64,000 bases of DNA, taken from NCBI RefSeq assembly GCF_014243395.1, contig NZ_JACLCP010000001.1, forward strand, positions 1,550,001-1,614,000, read 5' to 3'. The position numbers and the translations under genes were made by a program. Under the pieces are notes generated by a model, which saw only the letters and a program-made list of their open reading frames with translations, made no database searches and was not told the origin of the DNA. Source of the stretch: Winogradskyella flava (lineage in GTDB: Bacteria > Bacteroidota > Bacteroidia > Flavobacteriales > Flavobacteriaceae). Shown one piece after another: positions 35,837-44,203 of this stretch. The stretch's first letter is position 1. Each line of letters starts with the position of its first letter.

Positions 35837-35866
35837 AATCCGGAGTGTAACACTTCGGATTTTTTT
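35837..35866 (+). terminator. Terminator after the redoxin gene
   Basis: AATCCGGAGTG, loop TAA, CACTTCGGATT: an 11-bp stem with one G-U pair, followed by a T run (35860-35866). Confidence 0.9.
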
Positions 35867-35907
35867 ACGTCTATATCATAAGGAAATGTTAATTTTGTTC
35901 AATAAAA

Positions 35908-36231
35908 ATGTTAGAAATAGTGGATTTATCGCAACATGATTGGACAGAACAGCTTAATGAAGACAATAATGCCGTTGTCTTGGATGTTAGAACAGAAGAA
36001 GAAATAGGGTTGGGTATGATACCTAATTCTATTCATATTGATATATATAAAGGGCAGGGTTTTATCGATGCGATAGAACAATTAGATAAAGCCAAGAATT
36101 ATTATGTGTATTGTAAGGCTGGTGGACGCAGTGCTCAAGCTTGTGCAATAATGAACCAATTAGGATTTAAAACCACCTATAACCTCAAAGGAGGTTTTAG
36201 CGAATGGCAAGGTGAGGTAGCCAACAAATAA
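35908..36231 (+). CDS. Cytoplasmic rhodanese-like protein
   Basis: A 107-residue single rhodanese domain: VVLDVRTEEEI near the N-terminus and the active-site loop YCKAGGRSAQA with the sulfur-carrying Cys. It has no signal peptide. It likely moves sulfane sulfur. It is followed 36 bases later by a second rhodanese that is exported, giving a cytoplasmic/periplasmic pair. Confidence 0.93.
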   Translation: MLEIVDLSQHDWTEQLNEDNNAVVLDVRTEEEIGLGMIPNSIHIDIYKGQGFIDAIEQLDKAKNYYVYCKAGGRSAQACAIMNQLGFKTTYNLKGGFSEWQGEVANK

Positions 36232-36267
36232 ATTAAAAATTATTCCGTCGTCGCGGAACATTATAAG

Positions 36268-36678
36268 ATGAAAAAAAATTTTACCATCTGTTGTCTTTTA
36301 TTAGCAATGAGTTTCAGCACAAGTTGCTTAGACAGTAAAGAAGTTAGTGCAGATGTAAAACTAGTCACTGCTGAAGAAATGAAATCCATCTTAGAAATGG
36401 AGGATGTACAATTGGTCGATGTCCGCACACCAGAAGAACATGACCAAGAGCATATTGTGAACTCACAAAATATCGATTTTACGTCTCCTACCTTTGATGA
36501 CGATATTTCTAAGTTGGACAAGGCAAAACCAGTGATCCTATATTGTAAGGGAGGTAATAGAAGTGCAAAATGTGCGCGAAAATTAAAAGAAGCAGGTTTT
36601 AAAAAAATATATGATTTGGAAGGAGGCATTTCTAAATGGAAACATTCCGATAAGTTAAATATCGAAGTAAAATCTTAA
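36268..36678 (+). CDS. Rhodanese-like lipoprotein
   Basis: A 136-residue exported rhodanese. A lipoprotein signal peptide ends at STSC (Cys about 20). The domain has VQLVDVRTPEEHDQEHI and the active loop YCKGGNRSAKCA. An extra Cys follows shortly after the active one (KCARKL). A terminator follows directly. Confidence 0.92.
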   Translation: MKKNFTICCLLLAMSFSTSCLDSKEVSADVKLVTAEEMKSILEMEDVQLVDVRTPEEHDQEHIVNSQNIDFTSPTFDDDISKLDKAKPVILYCKGGNRSAKCARKLKEAGFKKIYDLEGGISKWKHSDKLNIEVKS

Positions 36679-36684
36679 ACATTC

Positions 36685-36712
36685 AAACCGAGTTATCTGC
36701 TCGGTTTTTTTT
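36685..36712 (+). terminator. Terminator after the rhodanese pair
   Basis: AAACCGAG, loop TTATCTG, CTCGGTTT, then eight T. It closes the rhodanese unit. Confidence 0.88.
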
Positions 36713-36791
36713 ATGCTGTATGGTTAGCTGATTATTTCATAAGGTTTTTATAAATTAGACGACTCTTAAGAAATAATAAAAGCGCAACGGT

Positions 36792-36799
36792 TACATTTG
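36792..36799 (+). promoter_or_regulatory. Promoter -7 box of dsbD
   Basis: TACATTTG matches TAnnTTTG and ends 18 bases before the ATG at 36818. This argues against a start further upstream, since the box would then lie within the coding region. Confidence 0.55.
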
Positions 36800-36817
36800 C
36801 GTTTTAACAACAAGTAT

Positions 36818-38794
36818 ATGGCACTTAAAAAAGGACTACTCTACTGCTTTTTAACTATTTGTTTTTTATTCAATTTACATTCCCAGATTCTAGAACCAGT
36901 TAAATGGGAATCAACTGTTGAGAAAATTTCAGACACTGAATTTAAGTTAGTCTTTAAAGCCAAAATAGAAAAAGGTTGGTACATATATTCGCAACACCCG
37001 ATGAGTGAGGATAGTTTTGCTCCAACTACTTATTTTGAATATAAAGATCAGGATAATAATTACAAACTAGAGGGAGATACTTCCGAACCAAAGGTAGAAC
37101 CAGTTTTTGATGAGATTTTTGAAGAAAACGTTGTGAAATTTAAGGGTGAAGCTGTATTCTACCAAAGAATCAGTCTAATAAATAGGACATTAAATCAGGT
37201 TGAGGTTTTTGTGTCATATCAAACATGTGATAGTTCAAAATGTATTCCTGGTGATTATACTTTTAACCTTTCATTAGATGGTTCTATAGTAGAAAAGAAA
37301 GAAGTCATTATTGATGAACGCAGTAAAAGGCTTTCAGAAGCCTTGGATCTTAATGTTTCAGGTTGGGACAAGTACGAAGAACAAAATGTAGAGGAGAAAA
37401 GCAATCTAACTATTTTCTTTTTGGGCTTTTTAGGAGGTTTAATAGCATTACTTACGCCTTGTGTGTTTCCTATGATTCCCCTTACTGTTTCATTCTTTAC
37501 AAAGAGCGCCAGTGATCCCAAAAAAGGATTATTTAATTCTATCTTATACGGTTTCTTCATCTTTTTGATTTATGCTTTATTAAGTATTCCTTTTCATTTA
37601 TTAGATTCATTAGATCCAGGAATCCTAAATAATATATCTACTAACGTAACGCTAAATGTGATATTCTTTGTGATTTTTATTGCTTTTGCATTTTCGTTCT
37701 TTGGCTATTATGAATTAACCTTACCTCAGTCTTGGAGTGCTGCAATGGACAGTAAAGCTAATAAGATAGGTGGTTTTATAGGTGTTTTTTTTATGGCTTT
37801 GACATTGGCAATTGTATCATTTTCTTGTACAGGTCCAATATTAGGTACTTTACTAGGTAGCTCGTTAACAGCCGATGGCGGAGCAACACAGTTAACAATG
37901 GGAATGAGTGGTTTTGGCTTGGCATTGGCACTTCCTTTTACCTTGTTTGCCATGTTTCCAAAATGGTTAAACTCACTGCCTAAATCTGGTGGATGGTTAA
38001 ATACGGTTAAAGTAGTTTTAGGTTTCATTGAATTGGCATTAGCGCTTAAATTCTTGTCTAATGCGGACTTGGTGGAGCATTGGGGACTTTTAAAAAGAGA
38101 AGTGTTTATAGGTCTTTGGGTCATCATAGGAATAGGTTTGGTACTTTATCTTTTTGGAAAAATAAAGTTTCCACATGATAGTCTGCTTCAAAAATTAAGT
38201 AAAGGAAGAATTACTACAGGCATTTTAGTCATTGCATTTGTCATCTACTTAATACCAGGTCTCACAAATACAAAATACGCCAACTTAAAACTACTAAGTG
38301 GTTTTCCACCTCCGATGTTTTATAGCCTATATGAAAAGACATCAGAATGTCCATTAGATCTTAATTGTCATAAGGATTTCGAACAAGGCGTCGCAGCTGC
38401 AAAAGCAGAAAATAAGCCAATTTTGTTAGACTTTACAGGCTGGGCATGTGTGAATTGCAGAAAAATGGAAGAGCAGGTGTGGAGTACATCAGATGTATAT
38501 GATATGTTACAGGACAATTATGTGATTATTTCACTTTATGTCGATGATAAAAAAGAGTTGCCAGAGGGTGAACAATTTCAATATTTGAGATCTAATGGCA
38601 CAGTTAAAGACATTGAGACCATAGGTGATAAATGGGCAACATTGCAAACTATAAATTTTAAAAATAATTCTCAGCCATACTATGTTCTATTAGATCATAA
38701 TATGGAGCTTTTAAATATAACAAATGCTTATGAACCTAATGCTGAGACTTATTTGGAGTGGTTAAAAATGGGATTAGAGAATTTTAGGAAGTAG
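36818..38794 (+). CDS. dsbD: Thiol:disulfide interchange protein DsbD
   Basis: Carries reducing equivalents from cytoplasmic thioredoxin across the membrane. The 658 residues are: a signal peptide, an N-terminal periplasmic domain (to ~170) with one conserved Cys pair in CDSSKC, about eight membrane helices with the redox cysteines in LTPCVFPMIPL and SFSCTGPILG, and a C-terminal thioredoxin domain with GWACVNCRKME. All three redox modules are present. It lies beside thioredoxin-fold and rhodanese genes, which fits delivery of electrons to these exported proteins. Confidence 0.95.
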   Translation: MALKKGLLYCFLTICFLFNLHSQILEPVKWESTVEKISDTEFKLVFKAKIEKGWYIYSQHPMSEDSFAPTTYFEYKDQDNNYKLEGDTSEPKVEPVFDEIFEENVVKFKGEAVFYQRISLINRTLNQVEVFVSYQTCDSSKCIPGDYTFNLSLDGSIVEKKEVIIDERSKRLSEALDLNVSGWDKYEEQNVEEKSNLTIFFLGFLGGLIALLTPCVFPMIPLTVSFFTKSASDPKKGLFNSILYGFFIFLIYALLSIPFHLLDSLDPGILNNISTNVTLNVIFFVIFIAFAFSFFGYYELTLPQSWSAAMDSKANKIGGFIGVFFMALTLAIVSFSCTGPILGTLLGSSLTADGGATQLTMGMSGFGLALALPFTLFAMFPKWLNSLPKSGGWLNTVKVVLGFIELALALKFLSNADLVEHWGLLKREVFIGLWVIIGIGLVLYLFGKIKFPHDSLLQKLSKGRITTGILVIAFVIYLIPGLTNTKYANLKLLSGFPPPMFYSLYEKTSECPLDLNCHKDFEQGVAAAKAENKPILLDFTGWACVNCRKMEEQVWSTSDVYDMLQDNYVIISLYVDDKKELPEGEQFQYLRSNGTVKDIETIGDKWATLQTINFKNNSQPYYVLLDHNMELLNITNAYEPNAETYLEWLKMGLENFRK

Positions 38795-38795
38795 A

Positions 38796-39524
38796 TTAGG
38801 CTTCAAAATAGACCTCTTCAAAAGGAATTCTAAAGCGTGGGCCGTAAATGCCCTTATTGGCTCGGATACCACAGCCAACGACCATATTTATTTCTGCTCC
38901 TCTTGGAAGCTTTAAAATTTGTTTTACCCTAAGTGTATCACTACCTTCCATAGGGCAAGTATCATAACCAATTGCCGCCATACTGGTCATAAAATTCTGT
39001 GCGGCCAAACCAGCACTTTTATGAGCTACGATGCGCATATCACTTAATCGCGTTTGTCTATAAATGGGTTTAAACAAACCAATAATTTGAAAGATAAAGT
39101 ATTTTATGTAGCCCAATATTCCTAAAAAGTCTGTATAAATAGTAGGAATTAGTTTTTTGTAGTAATTAATGGCCATTTTTTTACGTTTTAAATCACGTTC
39201 ACTAAGACCTTCCTTATTGTAGACTTTATTTAGGAATTCAACATTCGCTTTAGCCCGTTTACGCCACAAATCTTTACGGGTAACTACAACAACTAATTGC
39301 TGTGCCGTCTTTGCAGCACTTTGATTAAAACAAGCTTCTGCCAGTCGTTTTAATTTATCCTTGTTAGTAACATGGTAAAATTCCCAAAGTTGCAGGTTGC
39401 TGCTTGTTGGAGCCAGGGAAGCATTGACTAAGCATTGCTTTACTTTTTCGGAATCTATTGGGTCGTCTGTGTAGACTCTAGTAGAGCGTCTGTGTGCAAT
39501 AGCTTCGGAAACCGTTTTTTCCAT
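38796..39524 (-). CDS. Nitroreductase-family oxidoreductase
   Basis: A 242-residue FMN-dependent NAD(P)H oxidoreductase fold. The N-terminal FMN-binding HRRSTRVYTDDPID and ASLAPTSSNLQLWEF and the C-terminal MAAIGYDTCPMEGSD and VVGCGIRANKGIYGPR (flavin phosphate) are intact. The substrate is unknown. A longer middle insert (KKLIPTIYTDFLGILGYIKYFIFQIIGLF) is hydrophobic and may mediate membrane contact. It is convergent with dsbD, one base apart. Confidence 0.93.
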   Translation of the reverse strand: MEKTVSEAIAHRRSTRVYTDDPIDSEKVKQCLVNASLAPTSSNLQLWEFYHVTNKDKLKRLAEACFNQSAAKTAQQLVVVVTRKDLWRKRAKANVEFLNKVYNKEGLSERDLKRKKMAINYYKKLIPTIYTDFLGILGYIKYFIFQIIGLFKPIYRQTRLSDMRIVAHKSAGLAAQNFMTSMAAIGYDTCPMEGSDTLRVKQILKLPRGAEINMVVGCGIRANKGIYGPRFRIPFEEVYFEA

Positions 39525-39536
39525 TTTTTGTAAAAA

Positions 39537-39779
39537 TTATGTAAAGATTTGATGATATATTTTATCTCCAATCCAGTATCCAAAGCCTAAAACGAATGGA
39601 TAACCAATAAATAGCCAGAGATAGTCAATAATCGAAAGTTTATTGAATCCTAAACTTCCATCATTGGAAAGTAATGAAATAAAGTCATACCAAGATTTAA
39701 TCCCTAATTTAATGACTAAGCCATTTGCTAAAATGGCAATTAATAAAATGGTAATCCCTACGATATAGATTTTAAGCAT
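39537..39779 (-). CDS. Small membrane protein after msrA
   Basis: An 80-residue protein with two helices (IYIVGITILLIAILANGLVIKL and YLWLFIGYPFVLGFGYWIG). No family recognised. Its start overlaps the msrA end by eight bases, so it is cotranscribed with msrB-msrA. Confidence 0.7.
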   Translation of the reverse strand: MLKIYIVGITILLIAILANGLVIKLGIKSWYDFISLLSNDGSLGFNKLSIIDYLWLFIGYPFVLGFGYWIGDKIYHQIFT

Positions 39780-40317
39780 TTTTTAATTTATCTGAATGCA
39801 ATTTTCGCAACTTCGCCAACTTTGGGTCAATCACAAAATTACAATAACCATAATCAGGATTGTTCTTATAAAAATCTTGATGTTCCTTTTCTGCCTCATA
39901 CAAGGTAACAGCCTCAGAAACTTCAGTAACTATTGGGTTTTTGTAGTACTTAGCTAGTTCTCTTATCACGACTTCTGCAATTCCCTTTTGGTTTTCGTCA
40001 TTATAAAAAATTACCGAACGATATTGAGTACCGCGATCTGCACCTTGTCTGTTAAGAGTAGTAGGATCGTGTGTAGTCATAAAAATGACAAGAATATCCT
40101 CGTAAGAAATTACACTAGGATCAAAAGTAACTTGAACAACTTCGGCATGCCCTGTTAAACCAGAGCATATTTCTCTGTATGTTGGTCTTCCTGGTACATT
40201 TCCACCAGAATAACCAGAAACAACTTTTCTTACACCATTTATTTCTTGAAATACTGCTTCTGTGCACCAAAAGCAGCCGCCACCAACCGTAGCGATTTGT
40301 AAATTTTTAGAAGTCAT
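39772..40317 (-). CDS. msrA: Peptide methionine-S-sulfoxide reductase MsrA
   Basis: Reduces the S epimer of methionine sulfoxide. The 181 residues carry the catalytic motif GCFWC at residues 14-18, GYSGG, HAEVVQVTFDP and the C-terminal HQDFYKNNPDYGYC. There is no signal peptide, so it is cytoplasmic. The ATG overlaps the msrB stop (TAATG). Confidence 0.97.
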   Translation of the reverse strand: MTSKNLQIATVGGGCFWCTEAVFQEINGVRKVVSGYSGGNVPGRPTYREICSGLTGHAEVVQVTFDPSVISYEDILVIFMTTHDPTTLNRQGADRGTQYRSVIFYNDENQKGIAEVVIRELAKYYKNPIVTEVSEAVTLYEAEKEHQDFYKNNPDYGYCNFVIDPKLAKLRKLHSDKLKNA

Positions 40318-40769
40318 TAGGCGTTCTCGGTATCTAAAGTCATGGATTCTGAATTAATACAATAGCGCAGTCCACTTGGCTCAGGTCCATCAGGGAAAAT
40401 ATGTCCCAAATGTGCATTACAAGTATTACACATTACTTCCACACGCACCATACCAAAAGAAGAGTCTTTTTCGTACTTAATGGCATTTTCCTTAATAGGC
40501 TGTGTGAAGCTTGGCCAACCTGTACCAGAACTAAATTTAATTGTAGAATCAAATAAAGGTGTGTCGCAACAGACACAATTGTATTTACCTTCATCATAGA
40601 TGCTGCAAAGTGCACCGCTATGTGCGCGTTCTGTACCCTTTTGTCTTGTAATTCTGAATTGTTCTGGAGTTAATTGAGCCCTCCATTCTTCTTCTGTTTT
40701 TTCAACGCGTCTATCTGGCGTTGGATTTCCGTTTACGGAAAAGTTGATAACATCTTTCCAAGTTAGCAT
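40317..40769 (-). CDS. msrB: Peptide methionine-R-sulfoxide reductase MsrB
   Basis: Reduces the R epimer of methionine sulfoxide. The 150 residues have zinc-binding CVCC and CNTC pairs, GTGWPSFTQP, and the catalytic Cys in GLRYCINSESM. It forms an operon with msrA, giving repair of both epimers, next to the dsbD-nitroreductase redox block. Confidence 0.97.
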   Translation of the reverse strand: MLTWKDVINFSVNGNPTPDRRVEKTEEEWRAQLTPEQFRITRQKGTERAHSGALCSIYDEGKYNCVCCDTPLFDSTIKFSSGTGWPSFTQPIKENAIKYEKDSSFGMVRVEVMCNTCNAHLGHIFPDGPEPSGLRYCINSESMTLDTENA

Positions 40770-40926
40770 ACTTTGTTTTCCTTTCTTTGTGTAAGTTAAT
40801 AATGTATTAATTAGGTCAGAAACAACCTCATTGTTGAAATAAGAAATTTAATCTCGATTGAAGTTGTTTGGTTTCTTTTCTAATTAATAAATATGCTTTT
40901 GAATATAACTATAAAGATAGTCGAAA

Positions 40927-40960
40927 AAAAGACCAAAAACTTTCAAATTTTTGGTCTTTT
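40927..40960 (-). terminator. Terminator of the 48-residue membrane gene
   Basis: AAAAGACCAAAAA and TTTTTGGTCTTTT form a perfect 13-bp stem with loop CTTTCAAA. On the minus strand a run of seven T follows (40924-40930). It lies 21 bases after the stop of the small gene. Confidence 0.9.
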
Positions 40961-40981
40961 AAAATAATTTCGAGATTAGAT

Positions 40982-41128
40982 TTAACTTAATGTAAAATAT
41001 GTAGTAGCAACTGCAATTATTAGTATGATAAGTACGCTAGAAACAAAGGTTGCACCTATTTTTGTTTTCTTATCTTTTTGAAAAATATAATCTCGTCTTT
41101 CTTCTTCTTTATCTTTTATGAATTTCAT
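40982..41128 (-). CDS. Small single-pass membrane protein (48 aa)
   Basis: ATG at 41128 opens 48 codons: a highly charged N-terminus (MKFIKDKEEERRDYIFQKDKK) and one hydrophobic helix (IGATFVSSVLIILIIAVATTYF). It is too short for usual gene calling. It ends 21 bases ahead of a perfect 13-bp terminator, which strongly supports a real transcribed unit. The N-terminus is predicted cytoplasmic. No family recognised. Confidence 0.75.
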   Translation of the reverse strand: MKFIKDKEEERRDYIFQKDKKTKIGATFVSSVLIILIIAVATTYFTLS

Positions 41129-41367
41129 AATTATTTAATTTTTGGTTCTTTTTAATATAAAAGAATTTAAAGCCATTTTCAAGTTTTTTAGATGGGTTAA
41201 CAAAATTATAGTAGTGTTTGTTAAGGATTGTTAATGGCAGATTAATTGGTCATAATTTGATGAGCACTATAATATGCCTTGGTAATTTCTTAAATTGTAG
41301 CACAAAATGAGATGATTCTATTAATTATTATAACCAGTAATTAGTAGGGTTCAAAACAAAGAATTAC
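41129..41367. other. Divergent intergenic region
   Basis: No gene seen. It must hold promoters for the small membrane gene (minus) and the esterase (plus), but no clear consensus box was found. Confidence 0.3.
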
Positions 41368-42258
41368 ATGCAAAAAATAATCATCATTTTCACAGTTGTA
41401 GTGACAATGTCATTGTCTGCTCAAAAAAAGAAAACGTATATATATTCCATAAAAGGGGAGGATACATTGAGTCTCGATGTTTACACACCAAAGAATATTA
41501 AGAAAAATGATAGCCTACCTGTATTGCTATGGATGCATGGTGGAGGGTTTTCTGAAGGGAGTCGCGCTGATTCCGATGATGTGAAGTTAGCTAAATATGC
41601 GGTTAAAGAGCAAAATTACATAGGAATTTCAATGTCCTACCGACTATTGAGAAAAGGAACAAAAACAGGTTTTGGTTGTGAGTGCTCGAGAGATCTAAAA
41701 CTTGAAACATTTAAACAAGCTGTTGTTGATTATATGGATGCTGCAAAATATATTATCGAGCATGCTGATGAACTTAAGATTGATACCACCAAGATTATCG
41801 CAGGCGGAAGAAGTGCAGGTGCTGAAGGTGTTTTGAACGCCGTTTTTATGCGTGAATTTTTTGTTGATAGTTTGGAGAATTACAACCACGTTAATTTTGC
41901 TGGTGTGTTTTCATGCGCTGGAGCCATTGTAGATGCTCGTTACATGACTAAAAATAATGTGATACCAGCAGTTCTATATCATGGCACACAAGATCAATTA
42001 GTGCCCTATGGTAGTGCCCCACATCATTACTGTGCTCCAGAACGTGATGGCTATATTATGTTGGACGGTTCAAATGCGATTGCCGAAAAATTGGCTGATT
42101 TTGAAAGTTCATTTTATTTTAAAATCGTAAAAGAAGCAGGACATGAAATTTCCTCGATTCCTTTCGCAGACTTGGATAAAATCTTCAACTTTTTTGAGCA
42201 GACCGTTATAAATGATGAGGTCATCCAAACTAAAGTTATTCAAACTAAAAGTGAATAA
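41368..42258 (+). CDS. Secreted alpha/beta-hydrolase (esterase-like)
   Basis: A 296-residue hydrolase with a short signal peptide (IIIIFTVVVTMSLSAQ). The oxyanion motif HGGGF (LLWMHGGGFSEGSR), nucleophile in GGRSAGAEG (GxSxG), Asp in YHGTQDQLVPYG and His in EAGHEIS make a complete triad. The HGGG motif points to carboxylesterase-type enzymes. The substrate is unknown. The C-terminus ends in a short repeat (VIQTKVIQTKSE). Confidence 0.88.
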   Translation: MQKIIIIFTVVVTMSLSAQKKKTYIYSIKGEDTLSLDVYTPKNIKKNDSLPVLLWMHGGGFSEGSRADSDDVKLAKYAVKEQNYIGISMSYRLLRKGTKTGFGCECSRDLKLETFKQAVVDYMDAAKYIIEHADELKIDTTKIIAGGRSAGAEGVLNAVFMREFFVDSLENYNHVNFAGVFSCAGAIVDARYMTKNNVIPAVLYHGTQDQLVPYGSAPHHYCAPERDGYIMLDGSNAIAEKLADFESSFYFKIVKEAGHEISSIPFADLDKIFNFFEQTVINDEVIQTKVIQTKSE

Positions 42259-42317
42259 ATATCCTTTCTTAATTTAAAAAAGGTATAAAACCTTTATTTC
42301 GTTTTTGAAAGTTTTTA

Positions 42318-42330
42318 GGAGTCGGAGAGA
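42318..42330. repeat. Partial copy of the ssrA 3' end
   Basis: GGAGTCGGAGAGA is identical to 42476-42488, the acceptor/T-arm 3' strand of the tmRNA gene, and lies in the same orientation 158 bases away. Confidence 0.75.
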
Positions 42331-42376
42331 TTAACGTCGTTGTTCTCTAGTATTTCCAAAGTTGCAAATACAACGG

Positions 42377-42468
42377 CCTGTCTTTGCAAGACAGGTGCCT
42401 GAAAATATAAAAACCCATTCAAGTAAACTTGATGAGTTTATATATTTTCATTCACAACGCAGTTGTGA
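42377..42468. repeat. Hairpins in the ssrA 3' flank
   Basis: Two perfect hairpins follow the tmRNA 3' end: TCACAAC-GCA-GTTGTGA (42452-42468) and CCTGTCTT-TGC-AAGACAGG (42377-42395). Neither is followed by a good T run on the minus strand. They may protect or process the 3' end. Confidence 0.6.
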
Positions 42469-42474
42469 GTGTCG

Positions 42475-42865
42475 TGGAGTCGGAGAGAATCGAACTCTCG
42501 TCCAAACAAGTAATCAAAGAGCTTTCTACACGCTTAGTCTATTCTTGGGTTTTCGATTATAAGCTGGTTAAAGACAACCTACTTAAAACTTAGCTTCTTA
42601 ATCTCGAATGGGCATCAAAGCACTACCCAATCTTAGTTAATATTTACGATGCCTCTAAAAAGAACGCCATTAACCAAGGCTTTCTGGAGACATTTAGCTT
42701 GTACACCTCGTGTACCTAGGCCAATCTTACTATAATTCAGATTATGCAGCTAAAGCGTAGTTATTCTCGCCGTTTAAAATTTGGTCTAGCCTTTTACGTG
42801 TTTCAATGCCATTACACGACGTGCTTACCATTTCATTAATCTCGCTGTCAAAACCAGTCGACCCC
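42475..42865 (-). ncRNA. ssrA: tmRNA
   Basis: Transfer-messenger RNA rescuing stalled ribosomes. The 5' end GGGGTCGACTGGTTTTGACA (from 42865) pairs GGGGTCG with CGACTCC at the 3' end. The T arm is GAGAG-TTCGATT-CTCTC. The tag frame GGC GAG AAT AAC TAC GCT TTA GCT GCA TAA (42742-42771) encodes GENNYALAA, typical of Bacteroidota. The terminal CCA is not encoded: the bases after the discriminator A read CGA. Confidence 0.96.
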
Positions 42866-42993
42866 AAAATTTAATTGAAAAGGATGGCGAAGTTACAAAA
42901 AAAGTTGTGCAACCTCTTAAATCCAATTATTTTCGTGCAAAAATTATTCCAGACTAAAAACTAACCATTTTGGCAGTTTTAAAATAGATCATT

Positions 42994-44202
42994 ATGAAAT
43001 TCGCTATCATCAAAGAACGTAAAAACCCGCCAGATAGACGTGTGGTATTATCACCAGAAACTTTAGCCGAAGCCAGGAAACGATTTCCTGATGCGCAGTT
43101 TGTGGTTGAATCTTCTGATATTCGTGTGTTTTCAGATGAGGCTTATGCTAGATTAGGATTTGAAGTGACTAATGATGTCTCTGATGCGGATGTGATGATT
43201 GGTGTAAAGGAAGTGCCAATAGAACATTTAATTTCCAATAAAAAGTACTTTTATTTTTCCCACACTATTAAAAAGCAACCTTATAACAGGAAGCTTTTGG
43301 TTGCTATGTTGAAGAAAAATATTGAAATGTACGATCATGAGACCATAGTTCGTGAAGACAATATGCGTTTAATAGGTTTTGGTCGCTATGCTGGTTTGGT
43401 GGGTGCTTACAATGGTTTTAGAGCTCTAGGGTTAAGGGATGGATTATTCAATTTGCCAAAAGTGGAAACACTTGCCGATCTAAACGAGGTCAAATCAAAA
43501 CTTGATAAAATCACGGTTCCCAATATTAAAATTTTATTAACTGGTACTGGGAAAGTAGCTCATGGCGCTAAGGAGATTTTAGATCATTTAGGTATTAAGG
43601 AAATAAGTGATGCCTTATATCTGACTTCAAAATTTACAGAACCCGTTTACGTCATGGCTGACGTTATGGAATATGCTAAGCGTGTTGATGGTAAAGTAGG
43701 CGATAAGTGGGAATTCTATAAAGATCCAACAGGTTATGAAAGTAATTTTATGCCTTATGCCAAGGAAACCGATTACTTTATTGCTGGTCACTTTTATGGG
43801 AATAATGCGCCTTTTCTATTTACTAGGGAAGATGCCAAACATCCCGATTTTAAAATTAATCTGGTAGCGGATATCTCATGCGATATCGATGGACCTGTAG
43901 CGAGTACGATTCGTCCATCCACTATCGCAGACCCTTTTTATGGTTACGATCCTCAAACCGAAAAAGAAGTGGCTTTTGATACTAATGACGCCATAACAGT
44001 TATGGCAGTTGATAATTTACCATGTGAATTACCCAAAGATGCTAGTGAGGGTTTTGGGGAAACCTTTCTAGAGCATGTTATCCCAGCATTTTTCAATAAT
44101 GATAAAAAAGGTATTTTAAATAGGGCTAGGATTACCGCAGAAGATGGTCAACTTACTGAGCGTTTTAGTTATTTACAGAATTATGTAGACGGGAAAGAAT
44201 AG
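42994..44202 (+). CDS. Saccharopine/alanine dehydrogenase-like NAD(P) oxidoreductase
   Basis: A 402-residue enzyme of the alanine dehydrogenase / pyridine nucleotide transhydrogenase superfamily. The N-terminal domain opens KFAIIKERKNPPDRRVVLSP. The nucleotide-binding stretch is ILLTGTGKVAHGAKEIL. The segment LVADISCDIDGPVASTIRPST resembles lysine-forming saccharopine dehydrogenase (LYS1 type). The substrate cannot be fixed from sequence. It lies alone between ssrA and convergent minus-strand genes. Confidence 0.85.
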   Translation: MKFAIIKERKNPPDRRVVLSPETLAEARKRFPDAQFVVESSDIRVFSDEAYARLGFEVTNDVSDADVMIGVKEVPIEHLISNKKYFYFSHTIKKQPYNRKLLVAMLKKNIEMYDHETIVREDNMRLIGFGRYAGLVGAYNGFRALGLRDGLFNLPKVETLADLNEVKSKLDKITVPNIKILLTGTGKVAHGAKEILDHLGIKEISDALYLTSKFTEPVYVMADVMEYAKRVDGKVGDKWEFYKDPTGYESNFMPYAKETDYFIAGHFYGNNAPFLFTREDAKHPDFKINLVADISCDIDGPVASTIRPSTIADPFYGYDPQTEKEVAFDTNDAITVMAVDNLPCELPKDASEGFGETFLEHVIPAFFNNDKKGILNRARITAEDGQLTERFSYLQNYVDGKE

Positions 44203-44203
44203 C

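Noticed and set aside
40982..41128. Toxin or type I toxin-antitoxin peptide
   Set aside because: The protein has a long charged N-terminus and no antisense RNA signal was recognised. There is no evidence for toxicity.
42362..42562. Plus-strand coding frame of 66 codons
   Set aside because: It overlaps the tmRNA 3' end and its hairpins; the sequence is explained by the RNA gene.
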